Source of the DNA: a virus
Reading direction: 5' to 3' (one strand)
IMG/VR virus record: IMGVR_UViG_3300040801_003081
Span: 1 to 52,366 of that record
DNA length: 52,366 nucleotides
In this document: in pieces, positions 32,469 through 40,518 of the stretch
How the letters are laid out: every line of letters starts with the position of its first letter
Numbering within the stretch: position 1 is the stretch's first letter
Notes under the pieces: generated by a model
Told to the model about the DNA's origin: nothing
What the model saw: only the letters and a program-made list of their open reading frames with translations
The model's database searches: none
Position numbers and translations under genes: made by a program

Positions 32469-34065
32469 ATGCTTCATATATTATTAGTATTGTATCTGTG
32501 TCAGTTAACTCATATCCTGATACAGTGGAATTATAGAATAATTCACTCCCTTGTGAAACATCATCTAGGTTCAATGCACTTAATCCATCGTTATCAGTGA
32601 AATAACATTGTGTAGTGAACACACCATCACCTATTATTTGACTTTGACCATTGAGAAAAACTTGTAAACTAGATGATGAGACTGGTGTTCTATCCATGGT
32701 AATTCCAGTATTTTGGTTATTTCCATCCACAGCATTGGGTGTTTCCACTTGATATATTGTATCTGTTTCAGCAGGTGCTGAGCTTCCACCCCCACCAGTA
32801 TTCTCTATCCATTTAAAAACACCATTTTCATTAGAAAGTATATATCCATCTACAGCTTCATCAAAGTTTCCAATATCTAACTTACTAAGTCCAATACTAT
32901 TATCATTTATATCAAATGAGTAAGATAGACCAAATATTGTTTCTTCTTCTGTAACATTTATCGTATCTGTGCTATTTATTTGAATGCCTAAAGACTCATT
33001 TATAGATACCAATGTTAACTCACCGTTATCATTATTAAAAACGCCATCACCTATTAAATTAAGTACCCCATTTGATATGACTACCTCTCCAAAATTTAAT
33101 AATGTACCTTCAATATCTAAATCTCCATATATCCAATACTGATGATTCTCAGGAACAATTATATAATCGTCTTCTGTGATGTAATTTTTCAATTTTAATG
33201 AATCAGATGTATAGTGCTTTATAAGTTCAAATTCGTTACCATTATAAACTAAAGTATAAGTTTGTCCTGTTATTACGTCATTAGGCGTTAAATTAATGAG
33301 TCCCTGTTCAGATGGTTTTCTGACATCTACAACACCTAATGAGTTTATGTTCACCTTTATAACTTCTCCATTTATATTATTATTATTTGCTGAAAAGCTA
33401 GCTAATACAATCGTGTTTTTAAGATAACTATAATCAATATCTAAATCAGTTTCTGCTTCATAAAATATGTTATCATTTGTTGTGAAATTTAATTCTATAA
33501 TTTGATTAACATTTTCTTTTTTCCAGTTACCATTCGGATATTCTCCATCGTATCTATATTTTAAATTTCCCTCATTATTTACTCTTATAGTATCACCATT
33601 TTTAGGCTCGTATTTTAACCATTCGGAAGAATTCCATTCGAACACAATACCAGGTAAATCTGTATTCCATACACCAGTTAAGGATTGGTCAGTTGTAGTC
33701 CCACCTAAATACCTGCTTCCTGTGGCAGGAGAAGAAGGTGGCGTTACCTCTACACTTATAACAGAGTTAAGCCATTGTGAATCACTATCAGCTTCATCAT
33801 TACCAGAAAATTCTATCCAGTTATTATTATTGTTTATATTTTGATCTACTTCCCCAAAAGATAATTGATAAGTTATTTTATCTTCTTCAACATAACACAA
33901 CATACCCCAATCACGTCTTTCTTCTATTATAGCATTTCTATCTAATATAGTTTCTTTGCTATGAAGCCCACCTTGAATTTCTGACGACAAAGCTGTTGCA
34001 ACTCTATCCTCTGAGTCGTTAGGTCTTATTGCTGCTGTAATTAATGTTCCTGTATTTTGTGCCAT
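32467..34065 (-). CDS. Tail-fibre protein with VNGQ C-terminal module
   Basis: A 532-residue structural protein. The N-terminal 90 residues (MAQNTGTLITAAIRPNDSED, then ALSSEIQGGLHSKETILDRN) look like a baseplate-attachment module. The middle is beta-rich with Asn/Asp/Thr. The last 90 residues (SSLQVFLNGQSQIIGDGVFT, LFYNSTVSGYELTDTDTILI) match the C-termini of the proteins at 26792 and 31603, so the same head or trimerisation module is used by three fibres on both strands. Co-transcribed with the gene at 34081, 15 nt upstream. Confidence 0.75.
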   Translation of the reverse strand: MAQNTGTLITAAIRPNDSEDRVATALSSEIQGGLHSKETILDRNAIIEERRDWGMLCYVEEDKITYQLSFGEVDQNINNNNNWIEFSGNDEADSDSQWLNSVISVEVTPPSSPATGSRYLGGTTTDQSLTGVWNTDLPGIVFEWNSSEWLKYEPKNGDTIRVNNEGNLKYRYDGEYPNGNWKKENVNQIIELNFTTNDNIFYEAETDLDIDYSYLKNTIVLASFSANNNNINGEVIKVNINSLGVVDVRKPSEQGLINLTPNDVITGQTYTLVYNGNEFELIKHYTSDSLKLKNYITEDDYIIVPENHQYWIYGDLDIEGTLLNFGEVVISNGVLNLIGDGVFNNDNGELTLVSINESLGIQINSTDTINVTEEETIFGLSYSFDINDNSIGLSKLDIGNFDEAVDGYILSNENGVFKWIENTGGGGSSAPAETDTIYQVETPNAVDGNNQNTGITMDRTPVSSSSLQVFLNGQSQIIGDGVFTTQCYFTDNDGLSALNLDDVSQGSELFYNSTVSGYELTDTDTILIIYEA

Positions 34066-34080
34066 TTATAATTATTTTTT

Positions 34081-35079
34081 TTAACTTATCCTAAAAGTTC
34101 CTATTGGTGAATTTTGGGGTGTATTAGATATCCATACTTCGTATTTTGTAACAAATCCATACTGGTTGGTAAAATCCCAATTAGTTCTTATTCTAGTGAA
34201 AGCACTGTTAGGTAATCCATTTACTGTAAATGTAGGATTTGATGCACCAGATAGATAAGATGGGAAGGCAAATAATAAATATTGACCAGCACCATTTATA
34301 CCATCATAGCTCTTATTCTTTGAGTTTGATAGTTCGTTACCATTACCCACACCTGCACCATTCAGTGATCTAACTAATGAACTAGTTACTAGTGTGCTTA
34401 TATTGGGTATAGATGCAGTACTTGTTGTCAAGTTTGGATTTCCTAGACTTGATAGGTCTATTCTACCCCAGTATATTCTGTTTCTCCATGTAAGAGTTGT
34501 ATTTCTTGTAATTGTGCTATCACCATCGCTAGATGTCATTGAAAAAGTATTTTGTTCCTGAGGATCATCCACAATAACACTATGTGTTCCAGTTGTTGCT
34601 TTTGTACCTGATTGGGAATCACCAGTAGGTGTTATTATCTGACCATCGACTGTTATGGATGTTATGTCATTTGTATTTTTAGTGACATTCCAATTAAGTG
34701 TTAGGCTATTTGTATTTAAACCACTAGGATTACCAAATTCTCTCACATTTTGACCGTTTATAGATAATGACGATGCTAATGGTATATAAGGTTGTAAAAG
34801 CAAATCCCACATCTCTTGCATATCAGTTGGGTTATTGAAAGTTGTACCTGCTTTTATGCCACCTACAGTAACTGGAACAGGTGTTGAGTTTTGGTATGTT
34901 ACATCAGGTGCAGTTGTTTCGTTGTCTTCTATTTTAAGCCATAATGAATATACACTATCCCTTACATCCTTTGCTTTTATAAGGTTAGTATTATTATCCT
35001 TTAACTTTTGTAGTATCCCTTCTAGGTCTTCAACTTCATTGGATAAAGTAGAACCACTTCCTGTTTGTCCTAATGCCAT
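34081..35079 (-). CDS. Tail-fibre or baseplate structural protein
   Basis: A 332-residue protein. It opens with a helical segment (NEVEDLEGILQKLKDNNTNL, DVRDSVYSLWLKIED) and continues with an Ig-like or beta-sandwich region (LTLNWNVTKNTNDITSITVD, TGTHSVIVDDPQEQNTFSMT) typical of phage receptor-binding or decoration proteins. The C-terminus (TNQYGFVTKYEVWISNTPQN) is a short beta domain. First gene of the two-gene unit with 32467; a late motif lies 18 nt before the ATG. Confidence 0.7.
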   Translation of the reverse strand: MALGQTGSGSTLSNEVEDLEGILQKLKDNNTNLIKAKDVRDSVYSLWLKIEDNETTAPDVTYQNSTPVPVTVGGIKAGTTFNNPTDMQEMWDLLLQPYIPLASSLSINGQNVREFGNPSGLNTNSLTLNWNVTKNTNDITSITVDGQIITPTGDSQSGTKATTGTHSVIVDDPQEQNTFSMTSSDGDSTITRNTTLTWRNRIYWGRIDLSSLGNPNLTTSTASIPNISTLVTSSLVRSLNGAGVGNGNELSNSKNKSYDGINGAGQYLLFAFPSYLSGASNPTFTVNGLPNSAFTRIRTNWDFTNQYGFVTKYEVWISNTPQNSPIGTFRIS

Positions 35080-35097
35080 ATTAAAATATTACTTTTC

Positions 35098-35108
35098 TTA
35101 TATATTAA
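35098..35108 (-). promoter_or_regulatory. Putative late promoter motif
   Basis: TTAATATATAA on the minus strand, 18 nt before the ATG at 35079. Confidence 0.55.
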
Positions 35109-35121
35109 TTTACTCACTTCA

Positions 35122-35463
35122 TTAATAGAAGAAGTAAATAATAAAAGTTATGAATAAAGGAAACTTTATAGACATGATATATTCAATAGGGCTAGGTTTT
35201 AAGTCAAGTAGCCATTTATCTATAATAAATTGCTTAAATGAAGCCAATAGCAAAACCTTAATCATAGTAAATATAGAAGATATTATTAAATCAGTGCCTA
35301 AAACATACGTATATGTTAAGCAGATCAAATATACAAAAGTGAAAAACTCACTATGTATTAACTTAGTTTGATTAAACATTGTTCTACTATGTATATATTC
35401 AGATGCCCTTTGTATAAGAAGAACTAACTTGAATTTAAATTTATTAATTTTATTATATATCAT
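35122..35463 (-). CDS. Small membrane protein, possibly DUF2061-like
   Basis: A 113-residue hydrophobic protein with probable membrane helices near residues 41-60 (FTFVYLICLTYTYVLGTDLI), 61-76 and 98-113, and a basic N-terminus. The layout 'xxFxxFxYhhxLxYxYhhGT ... SxhxhhKhhhhxxxxxhhxxxW' is loosely like DUF2061. An opposite-strand ORF of 73 codons overlaps it, but this one has the more protein-like composition and follows the gene at 35482 by 18 nt. Function unknown. Confidence 0.5.
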   Translation of the reverse strand: MIYNKINKFKFKLVLLIQRASEYIHSRTMFNQTKLIHSEFFTFVYLICLTYTYVLGTDLIISSIFTMIKVLLLASFKQFIIDKWLLDLKPSPIEYIMSIKFPLFITFIIYFFY

Positions 35464-35481
35464 TATGCTGCATCTTTTTTC

Positions 35482-36201
35482 TTAAATTTCCCATATTATA
35501 AAACTATCATCAAAAGCTTTTTGTTCTAACTTACTACCACCTAATATCTTTGATATATAGTCAATAAAAATTTCACTACCTAAGGATAATTTTTCATTCA
35601 TTATTTTATAAAAACTTTCTTTGTCTATTAAAGAAAGAATATCTATTTCTATTTCTTCGGATATTTTTAACTTTTTTCTTTTAACTAATTCAAAGTAATA
35701 GTCAACCATATTTCCTCTTACTATATCTAAATCTTCAATAGAATATATAACCACTTCTTTATTATCTTGTTGCCAAGAAGATACTTTAAATTTTCTTCTT
35801 CTGGTATCAAGTAAGTCAATGTTACTTAAATTAGTATCATAATAATCAGCTAAATGTTTTTCCATTTCAGAAGTTGCATTTCCTAACCCAGTATATAGTA
35901 TTTCGGATGGATCTTCAAATTGATACATATCTGACTCAAAAATATTATATTTTTCAAAAGTCATAACATTATCTTTTTCTAAAGACACTCTATCCTCTAT
36001 AACATCTTTTAGGACTCTCTCAGCACCTTTTATATCTTTCAATCCATTCTTGGTAAGAAAGTTATCAAAACGTTTTGTACCAGGCTTTAAATACCTTTTT
36101 AGGCGTGTAGGCTTAACTTTCCATTTATCTATGAACTCATCAATTAAGTCATTGACTATATCATAGTATTTATTGGCTTCATATCTATTATTTATTGACA
36201 T
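35482..36201 (-). CDS. Hypothetical protein
   Basis: A 239-residue charged, mostly helical protein with no recognised domain. Residues 30-50 (VKPTRLKRYLKPGTKRFDNF) are basic. At residue 80 a second Met starts MTFEKYNIFESDMYQFE, which looks like the N-terminal signal of other proteins in this window; a fusion or an internal start is possible, but no promoter motif is near it. It is 13 nt downstream of the gene at 36215, so the two are co-transcribed. Confidence 0.65.
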   Translation of the reverse strand: MSINNRYEANKYYDIVNDLIDEFIDKWKVKPTRLKRYLKPGTKRFDNFLTKNGLKDIKGAERVLKDVIEDRVSLEKDNVMTFEKYNIFESDMYQFEDPSEILYTGLGNATSEMEKHLADYYDTNLSNIDLLDTRRRKFKVSSWQQDNKEVVIYSIEDLDIVRGNMVDYYFELVKRKKLKISEEIEIDILSLIDKESFYKIMNEKLSLGSEIFIDYISKILGGSKLEQKAFDDSFIIWEI

Positions 36202-36214
36202 AATTATCTATTTT

Positions 36215-36847
36215 TTATAGTAATATATTACCATCATAACTTAAATCTTCTTCAAAAGAATCTATTTTTTTAGTTTTCTCATCTTTATAAAACCCGTGTT
36301 CATATCTCATTGATAATATGAATTTATTATTCATTATAATTTCTATATCTTCTTTACTTAAATGGTGGCTATATTGATCATTTAGAAATTTCTTTATAGA
36401 CTCGTAATCATCTTTTGCATCTTCTGCAATAACACCAAGCTCTATATCTAGATATTTATGATTCTCACCAAAAGTCACACTCATATGATACTTCTCTATT
36501 GAATCTTTTAAGTTAAATAGATTTCCTTTATAGCTAGTTTTTGCTAAATCTTCTTCTGTAACTCTAACAACATATTCATTAATAAATTCTTCCTCTGGAA
36601 CTTCTTCCAAATCTGCATCAAAACCATATCCTTTATCATTCACTTCCCTATCTACAATATTGTATAATTCAGAAGGATCATTTGTTATATCAGACATAGC
36701 ACTTACAGTTTCTGGCTTCAAACTAAATTCTTTTGACAACCATTTTATAAATTCAGAATCAACCTCAGTTTTAGATATTTGCTTTTCATATTCAACATCT
36801 TCATTTATAAAAGATTCGAAAGTTTTAACAATTCTACTATTTCGCAT
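36215..36847 (-). CDS. Hypothetical protein with capsid-targeting-like N-terminus
   Basis: A 210-residue acidic protein starting MRNSRIVKTFESFINEDVEY. Residues 9-16 (TFESFINE) closely resemble the T4 internal protein signal (YQEFIAE), and INE at 14-16 fits the protease consensus (L/I)xE. The rest is a mixed alpha/beta region without a known family. Late motif 18 nt upstream of the ATG. Inferred to be a head-packaged internal protein. Confidence 0.7.
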   Translation of the reverse strand: MRNSRIVKTFESFINEDVEYEKQISKTEVDSEFIKWLSKEFSLKPETVSAMSDITNDPSELYNIVDREVNDKGYGFDADLEEVPEEEFINEYVVRVTEEDLAKTSYKGNLFNLKDSIEKYHMSVTFGENHKYLDIELGVIAEDAKDDYESIKKFLNDQYSHHLSKEDIEIIMNNKFILSMRYEHGFYKDEKTKKIDSFEEDLSYDGNILL

Positions 36848-36865
36848 TTTACTATATTATTTTTT

Positions 36866-36876
36866 TTATATATTAA
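36866..36876 (-). promoter_or_regulatory. Putative late promoter motif
   Basis: TTAATATATAA on the minus strand, 18 nt before the ATG at 36847. Confidence 0.55.
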
Positions 36877-36899
36877 TATTCAAAAGCGATACTCGGTAA

Positions 36900-36910
36900 A
36901 TAATATATAC
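36900..36910 (+). promoter_or_regulatory. Putative late promoter motif, 3 nt from the start codon
   Basis: ATAATATATAC, then TTT, then ATG (36914); two mismatches to the consensus. Confidence 0.4.
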
Positions 36911-36913
36911 TTT

Positions 36914-37816
36914 ATGAACTTAAGAGAAGTAAAAGCATATTATAACAATAAGCCTGTTGAATTTATCATAAAAGAAAACTATAACTTATTAGAAGATAGA
37001 GAATACGTCTCTAGGTTTTCACTAAAAGATGTAAAAGAGATAAAAGATATACCAATAAATCAACCTATTAAATATTCTGAAAAGACAATCATTAAAGCTA
37101 TTAAGTATGGGATGATGTTTCTTATAAATTATAAAGGTGAAGAAGATGATCACTTTGCTGGGCATGAGAGAGTGGTATATCCCATGGTACTAGGGCGTTC
37201 GTCTAAAGGTAAGCCATTACTTAGAGGATGGCATTTAAATGGGTGGTCAGTATCCCAGAAAAGACACGTGAATAAAATTTGGAGAATGTTTAGAACAGAT
37301 AGGATTTTATCGATGACATTTACTGGATCTTTTTATAGGCTACCACCGAGTGGATATAATGCTAATGATAAAGGAATGAGGGGTGGAATTATAGTAAAGG
37401 CTGATTTTAACCAAATAAGAAGAAATCAACAAAACTTAGTCAATAAAAACAAAATACAAAATAGGGATGATGTTACAATAGGTGATGAGAAGAAAAAATT
37501 TGCAACCATTGTGGCAGAAAATACAGATACAATTATAGATCTTAACAAACCAATGGATAATGCTTATATAAATAATATGAAAGATTTAGAAAATTTGAGG
37601 ATATCTTTCTGTAAATCTGTGTATGGTAGTAAATATATTGCTATATTAGGGGCTTTAGGTCAATCGGGAAATACTGTGAAAGTTCTAGATGATAAAAAGA
37701 AAGTAGTAGGGGTGTTTAAAGTATTAGATTCTGTAACTGGAAAAGTTCTTAAAAATATAAAATCAGTCAAAGGAAATAAGGTTTATGATCTTTATATCTT
37801 TGATAAAAAATTATAA
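36914..37816 (+). CDS. WYL-like domain protein
   Basis: A 300-residue protein starting MNLREVKAYYNNKPVEF. The open frame extends 45 codons further upstream, but that part overlaps the divergent gene and the promoter motif, so the ATG at 36914 is used. Residues 60-165 resemble a WYL ligand-binding domain: TIIKAIKYGMMFLINYKGEE, then ERVVYPMVLGRSSKGKPLLR, GWHLNG, and MFRTDRILSMTFTGSF. No helix-turn-helix precedes it, unlike the usual bacterial WYL regulators. WYL domains bind nucleic acid or nucleotides in defence and regulation. The C-terminal 120 residues contain a further small beta domain. Assignment is moderate. Confidence 0.6.
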   Translation: MNLREVKAYYNNKPVEFIIKENYNLLEDREYVSRFSLKDVKEIKDIPINQPIKYSEKTIIKAIKYGMMFLINYKGEEDDHFAGHERVVYPMVLGRSSKGKPLLRGWHLNGWSVSQKRHVNKIWRMFRTDRILSMTFTGSFYRLPPSGYNANDKGMRGGIIVKADFNQIRRNQQNLVNKNKIQNRDDVTIGDEKKKFATIVAENTDTIIDLNKPMDNAYINNMKDLENLRISFCKSVYGSKYIAILGALGQSGNTVKVLDDKKKVVGVFKVLDSVTGKVLKNIKSVKGNKVYDLYIFDKKL

Positions 37817-37823
37817 TAAAATA

Positions 37824-37834
37824 ATAATATATAA
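37824..37834 (+). promoter_or_regulatory. Putative late promoter motif
   Basis: ATAATATATAA, 17 nt before the ATG at 37852. Confidence 0.5.
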
Positions 37835-37851
37835 ATAAAATAAAATAAACA

Positions 37852-38253
37852 ATGAAGAAATTAAAAACATTTAAAAAGCTTTTCGAAAATGAAAATGTAT
37901 CAGCAAATAACCCAGAAGTAACTAAAATAATTGATGCGGTTGAAAGGGAGTCAGGTGGAGAAATGACACCAGAAATTTATAGCGAAAAAAGAGATGTTGA
38001 TGGATTTGAAATTAATTCTTATACTAATGGTGGTGTTAATATGATCATATTTATTGATCTCAGAGACGAAGAAGTAACATATGATAACTTTGCTAAGCAC
38101 TTTAAAAAATATGCTTATAATCTTGACGTTGATAGTTTAATTGACATGCATAGACAAGAGGAACTTTATAGAAATAACTTCAGTATTTCAAAATCACTAG
38201 AGGATTTTAATTCTTTCAAAGCAGAACTTAAAGAAATTGCTGATAAGTTATAA
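37852..38253 (+). CDS. Hypothetical protein with capsid-targeting-like N-terminus
   Basis: A 133-residue protein starting MKKLKTFKKLFENENVSANN; LFE at residues 10-12 fits (L/I)xE. The body is a small alpha/beta domain (ITDLRDEEV-type strand IFIDLRDEEVTYDNFAKHFK). No family recognised. First of a three-gene run (37852, 38263, 38691), all with similar N-termini. Confidence 0.7.
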   Translation: MKKLKTFKKLFENENVSANNPEVTKIIDAVERESGGEMTPEIYSEKRDVDGFEINSYTNGGVNMIIFIDLRDEEVTYDNFAKHFKKYAYNLDVDSLIDMHRQEELYRNNFSISKSLEDFNSFKAELKEIADKL

Positions 38254-38262
38254 TTAATAGCT

Positions 38263-38652
38263 ATGAAACACTTAAAACTTTTTGAAGAATTAAGCACTAA
38301 TGATGTAGATTACAAAACATTAAGTGTACTCATTGATAATTTGAAATTTAGATTAAAGGAATATGAAGCCTATATGGTAGAAGATTCTGAAAAATTAAAA
38401 TCGATTGAAGCTAAAGTAATACTAAGGGAATTACGAAATGAATTTACTGATGAGTTCATAAAGGATTTAAAAATATTCAGTTTTGTTTTGAATGTAAATG
38501 AAATATTAAGACAGGGAAACAAACACGCAAAACGTTTAATCCAAAAAAAGTTTGAAAGATATTATAAATTTTTAGAAGAAATTAAGCTTAATAAGATTGA
38601 CCAAGAAATGAGAAATATGAAAGGCTTTGATTTATTTTCTAAAAAAAAGTAA
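38263..38652 (+). CDS. Hypothetical helical protein with capsid-targeting-like N-terminus
   Basis: A 129-residue, Lys/Glu-rich, all-helical protein starting MKHLKLFEELSTNDVDY; LFE at residues 6-8 fits (L/I)xE and the first eight residues equal those of the protein at 15119. It ends LFSKKK. It is 9 nt downstream of the previous gene. Function unknown. Confidence 0.7.
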   Translation: MKHLKLFEELSTNDVDYKTLSVLIDNLKFRLKEYEAYMVEDSEKLKSIEAKVILRELRNEFTDEFIKDLKIFSFVLNVNEILRQGNKHAKRLIQKKFERYYKFLEEIKLNKIDQEMRNMKGFDLFSKKK

Positions 38653-38661
38653 TTTAAAATA

Positions 38662-38672
38662 TTAATATATAA
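38662..38672 (+). promoter_or_regulatory. Putative late promoter motif
   Basis: TTAATATATAA, 18 nt before the ATG at 38691. Confidence 0.55.
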
Positions 38673-38690
38673 CAAAAATAACATAACATT

Positions 38691-39056
38691 ATGAAAATTA
38701 ATAAGATAACAGAAGGCTTAGAAGATAGTAAAGAAAAAAATGAAAACTATATGTTTTTCTCTAACCTAGAACACATATGCAGAATGGCAGGTGAGATATT
38801 GGACATGGATAATGAAGAAGTTGATCAATTATTAAAAGACCATGATTGGGCAAACGACCACATTTCAAAATCTATGGAATCAGTACAACATGTTTATAAC
38901 TTTTTACTAGCATGCAAAAATGGTGAAGAACCAGTAATACCAGAAATGGAAAATGACATCACATCTGATGAGGAAGTTTCCGAAACAGGTGAAATGATGG
39001 ATGAAGTAGAAGCAGAATATGAATCAAAAATAACAAAGTTCAGCGATTTCAAATAA
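38691..39056 (+). CDS. Hypothetical acidic protein with capsid-targeting-like N-terminus
   Basis: A 121-residue protein starting MKINKITEGLEDSKEKNENY; ITE at residues 6-8 fits (L/I)xE. The middle (FFSNLEHICRMAGEILDMDN, then HDWANDHISKSMESVQHVYN) is a helical domain that recurs in large phages. The C-terminal 40 residues are very acidic (SDEEVSETGEMMDEVEAEYE) and end KITKFSDFK. A terminator follows. Packaged internal protein is an inference. Confidence 0.7.
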   Translation: MKINKITEGLEDSKEKNENYMFFSNLEHICRMAGEILDMDNEEVDQLLKDHDWANDHISKSMESVQHVYNFLLACKNGEEPVIPEMENDITSDEEVSETGEMMDEVEAEYESKITKFSDFK

Positions 39057-39078
39057 TACTAAATAAGATATAAAAAAC

Positions 39079-39107
39079 AAAAAAGACCATTAATTTGGTC
39101 TTTTTTT
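39079..39107 (+). terminator. Intrinsic terminator
   Basis: Stem AAAAAGACCA (39080-39089) / TGGTCTTTTT (39096-39105), loop TTAATT, followed by a T-run. Confidence 0.8.
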
Positions 39108-39150
39108 ATCTTACGTAACCAACAAATTAATTTAAAATAATATAATACAC

Positions 39151-39660
39151 ATGAATAAAAATATGAAAGTTTTTGACAATGATGAAGTATCAAGAATTGA
39201 AAAGACAAAAGAAACTAATGAGAGGTTAGAGAATTTTTTTCAAGGTAAGAGAGAAAGTTGGAACGAAAACATGAATGAACTATTTAAAGTTCTATCACTT
39301 GACCCAACTAACCCATCAAACACGAAAAAGATACTAGATATGCAATCTATATCTTTAGTTTATAGACAAGATATAAACGATCAAATTAATTTATTCTTGA
39401 ATAAAAGAAGTAAAGAATCAGTTAAACTCAAAGGTCTTAAGCAAGAAAAGTTTCTTTTTTATGCAACAGGTTTTGGGGTGAAAACAAACATGGGTGAGAA
39501 AACTTTACTTATTGAAGGACATATAGCACAAAACCAAAGATCAATGGAACTTATTGAATCTTATATTGAGTTTTTAAGAAATACAGTAAAAAACCTTGAC
39601 TCTTTTGGTTATAGTATTAAAAATATGATTGAATTATTAAATTACTTAGGGAGCAGATAA
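39151..39660 (+). CDS. Probable recombination mediator, T4 UvsY-like
   Basis: A 169-residue helical protein. The C-terminal 110 residues follow the layout of T4 UvsY: a helical region SLVYRQDINDQINLFLNKRS, a Lys-rich stretch KLKGLKQEKFLFYATGFGVK in the place of the KxxLKxRLDYYSG segment, then IEGHIAQNQRSMELIESYIE, and SFGYSIKNMIELLNYL, which resembles the closing RGFAIKHIQDMRAF of UvsY. UvsY loads the UvsX recombinase onto gp32-coated single-stranded DNA. T4 UvsY is 137 residues. UvsX and gp32 are not in this window. Moderate confidence. Confidence 0.55.
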   Translation: MNKNMKVFDNDEVSRIEKTKETNERLENFFQGKRESWNENMNELFKVLSLDPTNPSNTKKILDMQSISLVYRQDINDQINLFLNKRSKESVKLKGLKQEKFLFYATGFGVKTNMGEKTLLIEGHIAQNQRSMELIESYIEFLRNTVKNLDSFGYSIKNMIELLNYLGSR

Positions 39661-39661
39661 T

Positions 39662-40009
39662 ATGGCTGAAATTAAATTTAGATTAAGAAAAGATTGGAAA
39701 ATAAAATCAGACCTTTTTGAAGATGGTGTAAAAACAATTTTTGAAAAGGGGCATATTTTTGAACCAGATGAAGAAGGCAATTACTTAATCACAAGCCCAA
39801 TAGGAAGTAGAAAACTATCTGTTGGGGAAATGAAGAAAAGCGATAAGTTCGAAATGGTTGAAAGCTTTGATATGAATGTATCAAAAGTTGATTCATCTAT
39901 GGATGAAGAAGTAAACAATTGGAGAATTCAGCTTGATGTAAAGACTACAAAAAGTAAACTTAAAGAAGCACAAAAGCTTATTGAAAAATACGTTTATCCT
40001 ATTTTTTAA
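39662..40009 (+). CDS. Hypothetical protein downstream of the UvsY-like gene
   Basis: A 115-residue protein that starts one base after the stop of the UvsY-like gene, so it is co-translated with it. The N-terminal half is a small beta barrel-like region (IKFRLRKDWKIKSDLFEDGV, FEKGHIFEPDEEGNYLITSP) and the end is helical (KSKLKEAQKLIEKYVYPIF). No family recognised. It ends 2 nt from the stop of the convergent DUF5872-like gene. Confidence 0.65.
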   Translation: MAEIKFRLRKDWKIKSDLFEDGVKTIFEKGHIFEPDEEGNYLITSPIGSRKLSVGEMKKSDKFEMVESFDMNVSKVDSSMDEEVNNWRIQLDVKTTKSKLKEAQKLIEKYVYPIF

Positions 40010-40011
40010 CA

Positions 40012-40518
40012 CTAGCTTTTTACTTCTGCTTTCTTAGTGTTGTCTACATATTTTTTACCTTTCTTATCACCTCTTACTTTTTTAGCAACAGTTGCCTTTC
40101 TTTCTGCTTTTGTGAGTGATTTAGCTTTTTTCTTAGGTAGACACCTTTGCATACTTTTACCATCGGGCATGCTACCACATTCCCCTTTTATATCACCTTC
40201 AGTGTTTATTCTAACCCATTCTTCATCATGCCACTCTCTCAAATCTTCGTTAGTTTTTTTCCACTTACCACCCCATTTTTTATACATCTTTGCTGCATAA
40301 GAATTTGAGTAAGCACTAGGATAAATTTCAAACCCCTTGCCATCATTAGGTGCATCATATTCCTCACCACCAACTCTGACATAAGAAGAACCACCGTGTC
40401 TAGTCCCTTTAGCTAACCTAAGAGCTTTATCCCATAGCTTTTTATCAGTTGGGCTATTTTCCCTTTCTTCATTTATGGAAAAATTTTCAAATGTCTTTAA
40501 GTAATTTAATTTATTCAT
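40012..40518 (-). CDS. DUF5872-like protein with capsid-targeting-like N-terminus
   Basis: A 168-residue basic protein. It starts MNKLNYLKTFENFSINEERE, where INE at residues 15-17 fits the (L/I)xE site. The central part (ALRLAKGTRHGGSSYVRVGG, YSNSYAAKMYKKWGGKWK) is a small domain common in phages. The C-terminal part (EEWVRINTEGDIKGECGSMP, MQRCLPKKKAKSLTKAERKA) matches the DUF5872 pattern 'EEWVxxxxxGxxxxPCG ... xxxCxPxxKAxxLxxxER'. Basic residues suggest nucleic-acid contact. Its start overlaps the previous gene by 8 nt. Confidence 0.75.
   Translation of the reverse strand: MNKLNYLKTFENFSINEERENSPTDKKLWDKALRLAKGTRHGGSSYVRVGGEEYDAPNDGKGFEIYPSAYSNSYAAKMYKKWGGKWKKTNEDLREWHDEEWVRINTEGDIKGECGSMPDGKSMQRCLPKKKAKSLTKAERKATVAKKVRGDKKGKKYVDNTKKAEVKS

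Noticed and set aside
35150-35371. 73-codon plus-strand ORF
   Set aside because: Opposite strand of the membrane protein gene at 35122-35463; no promoter motif and less protein-like composition. I cannot fully exclude it.
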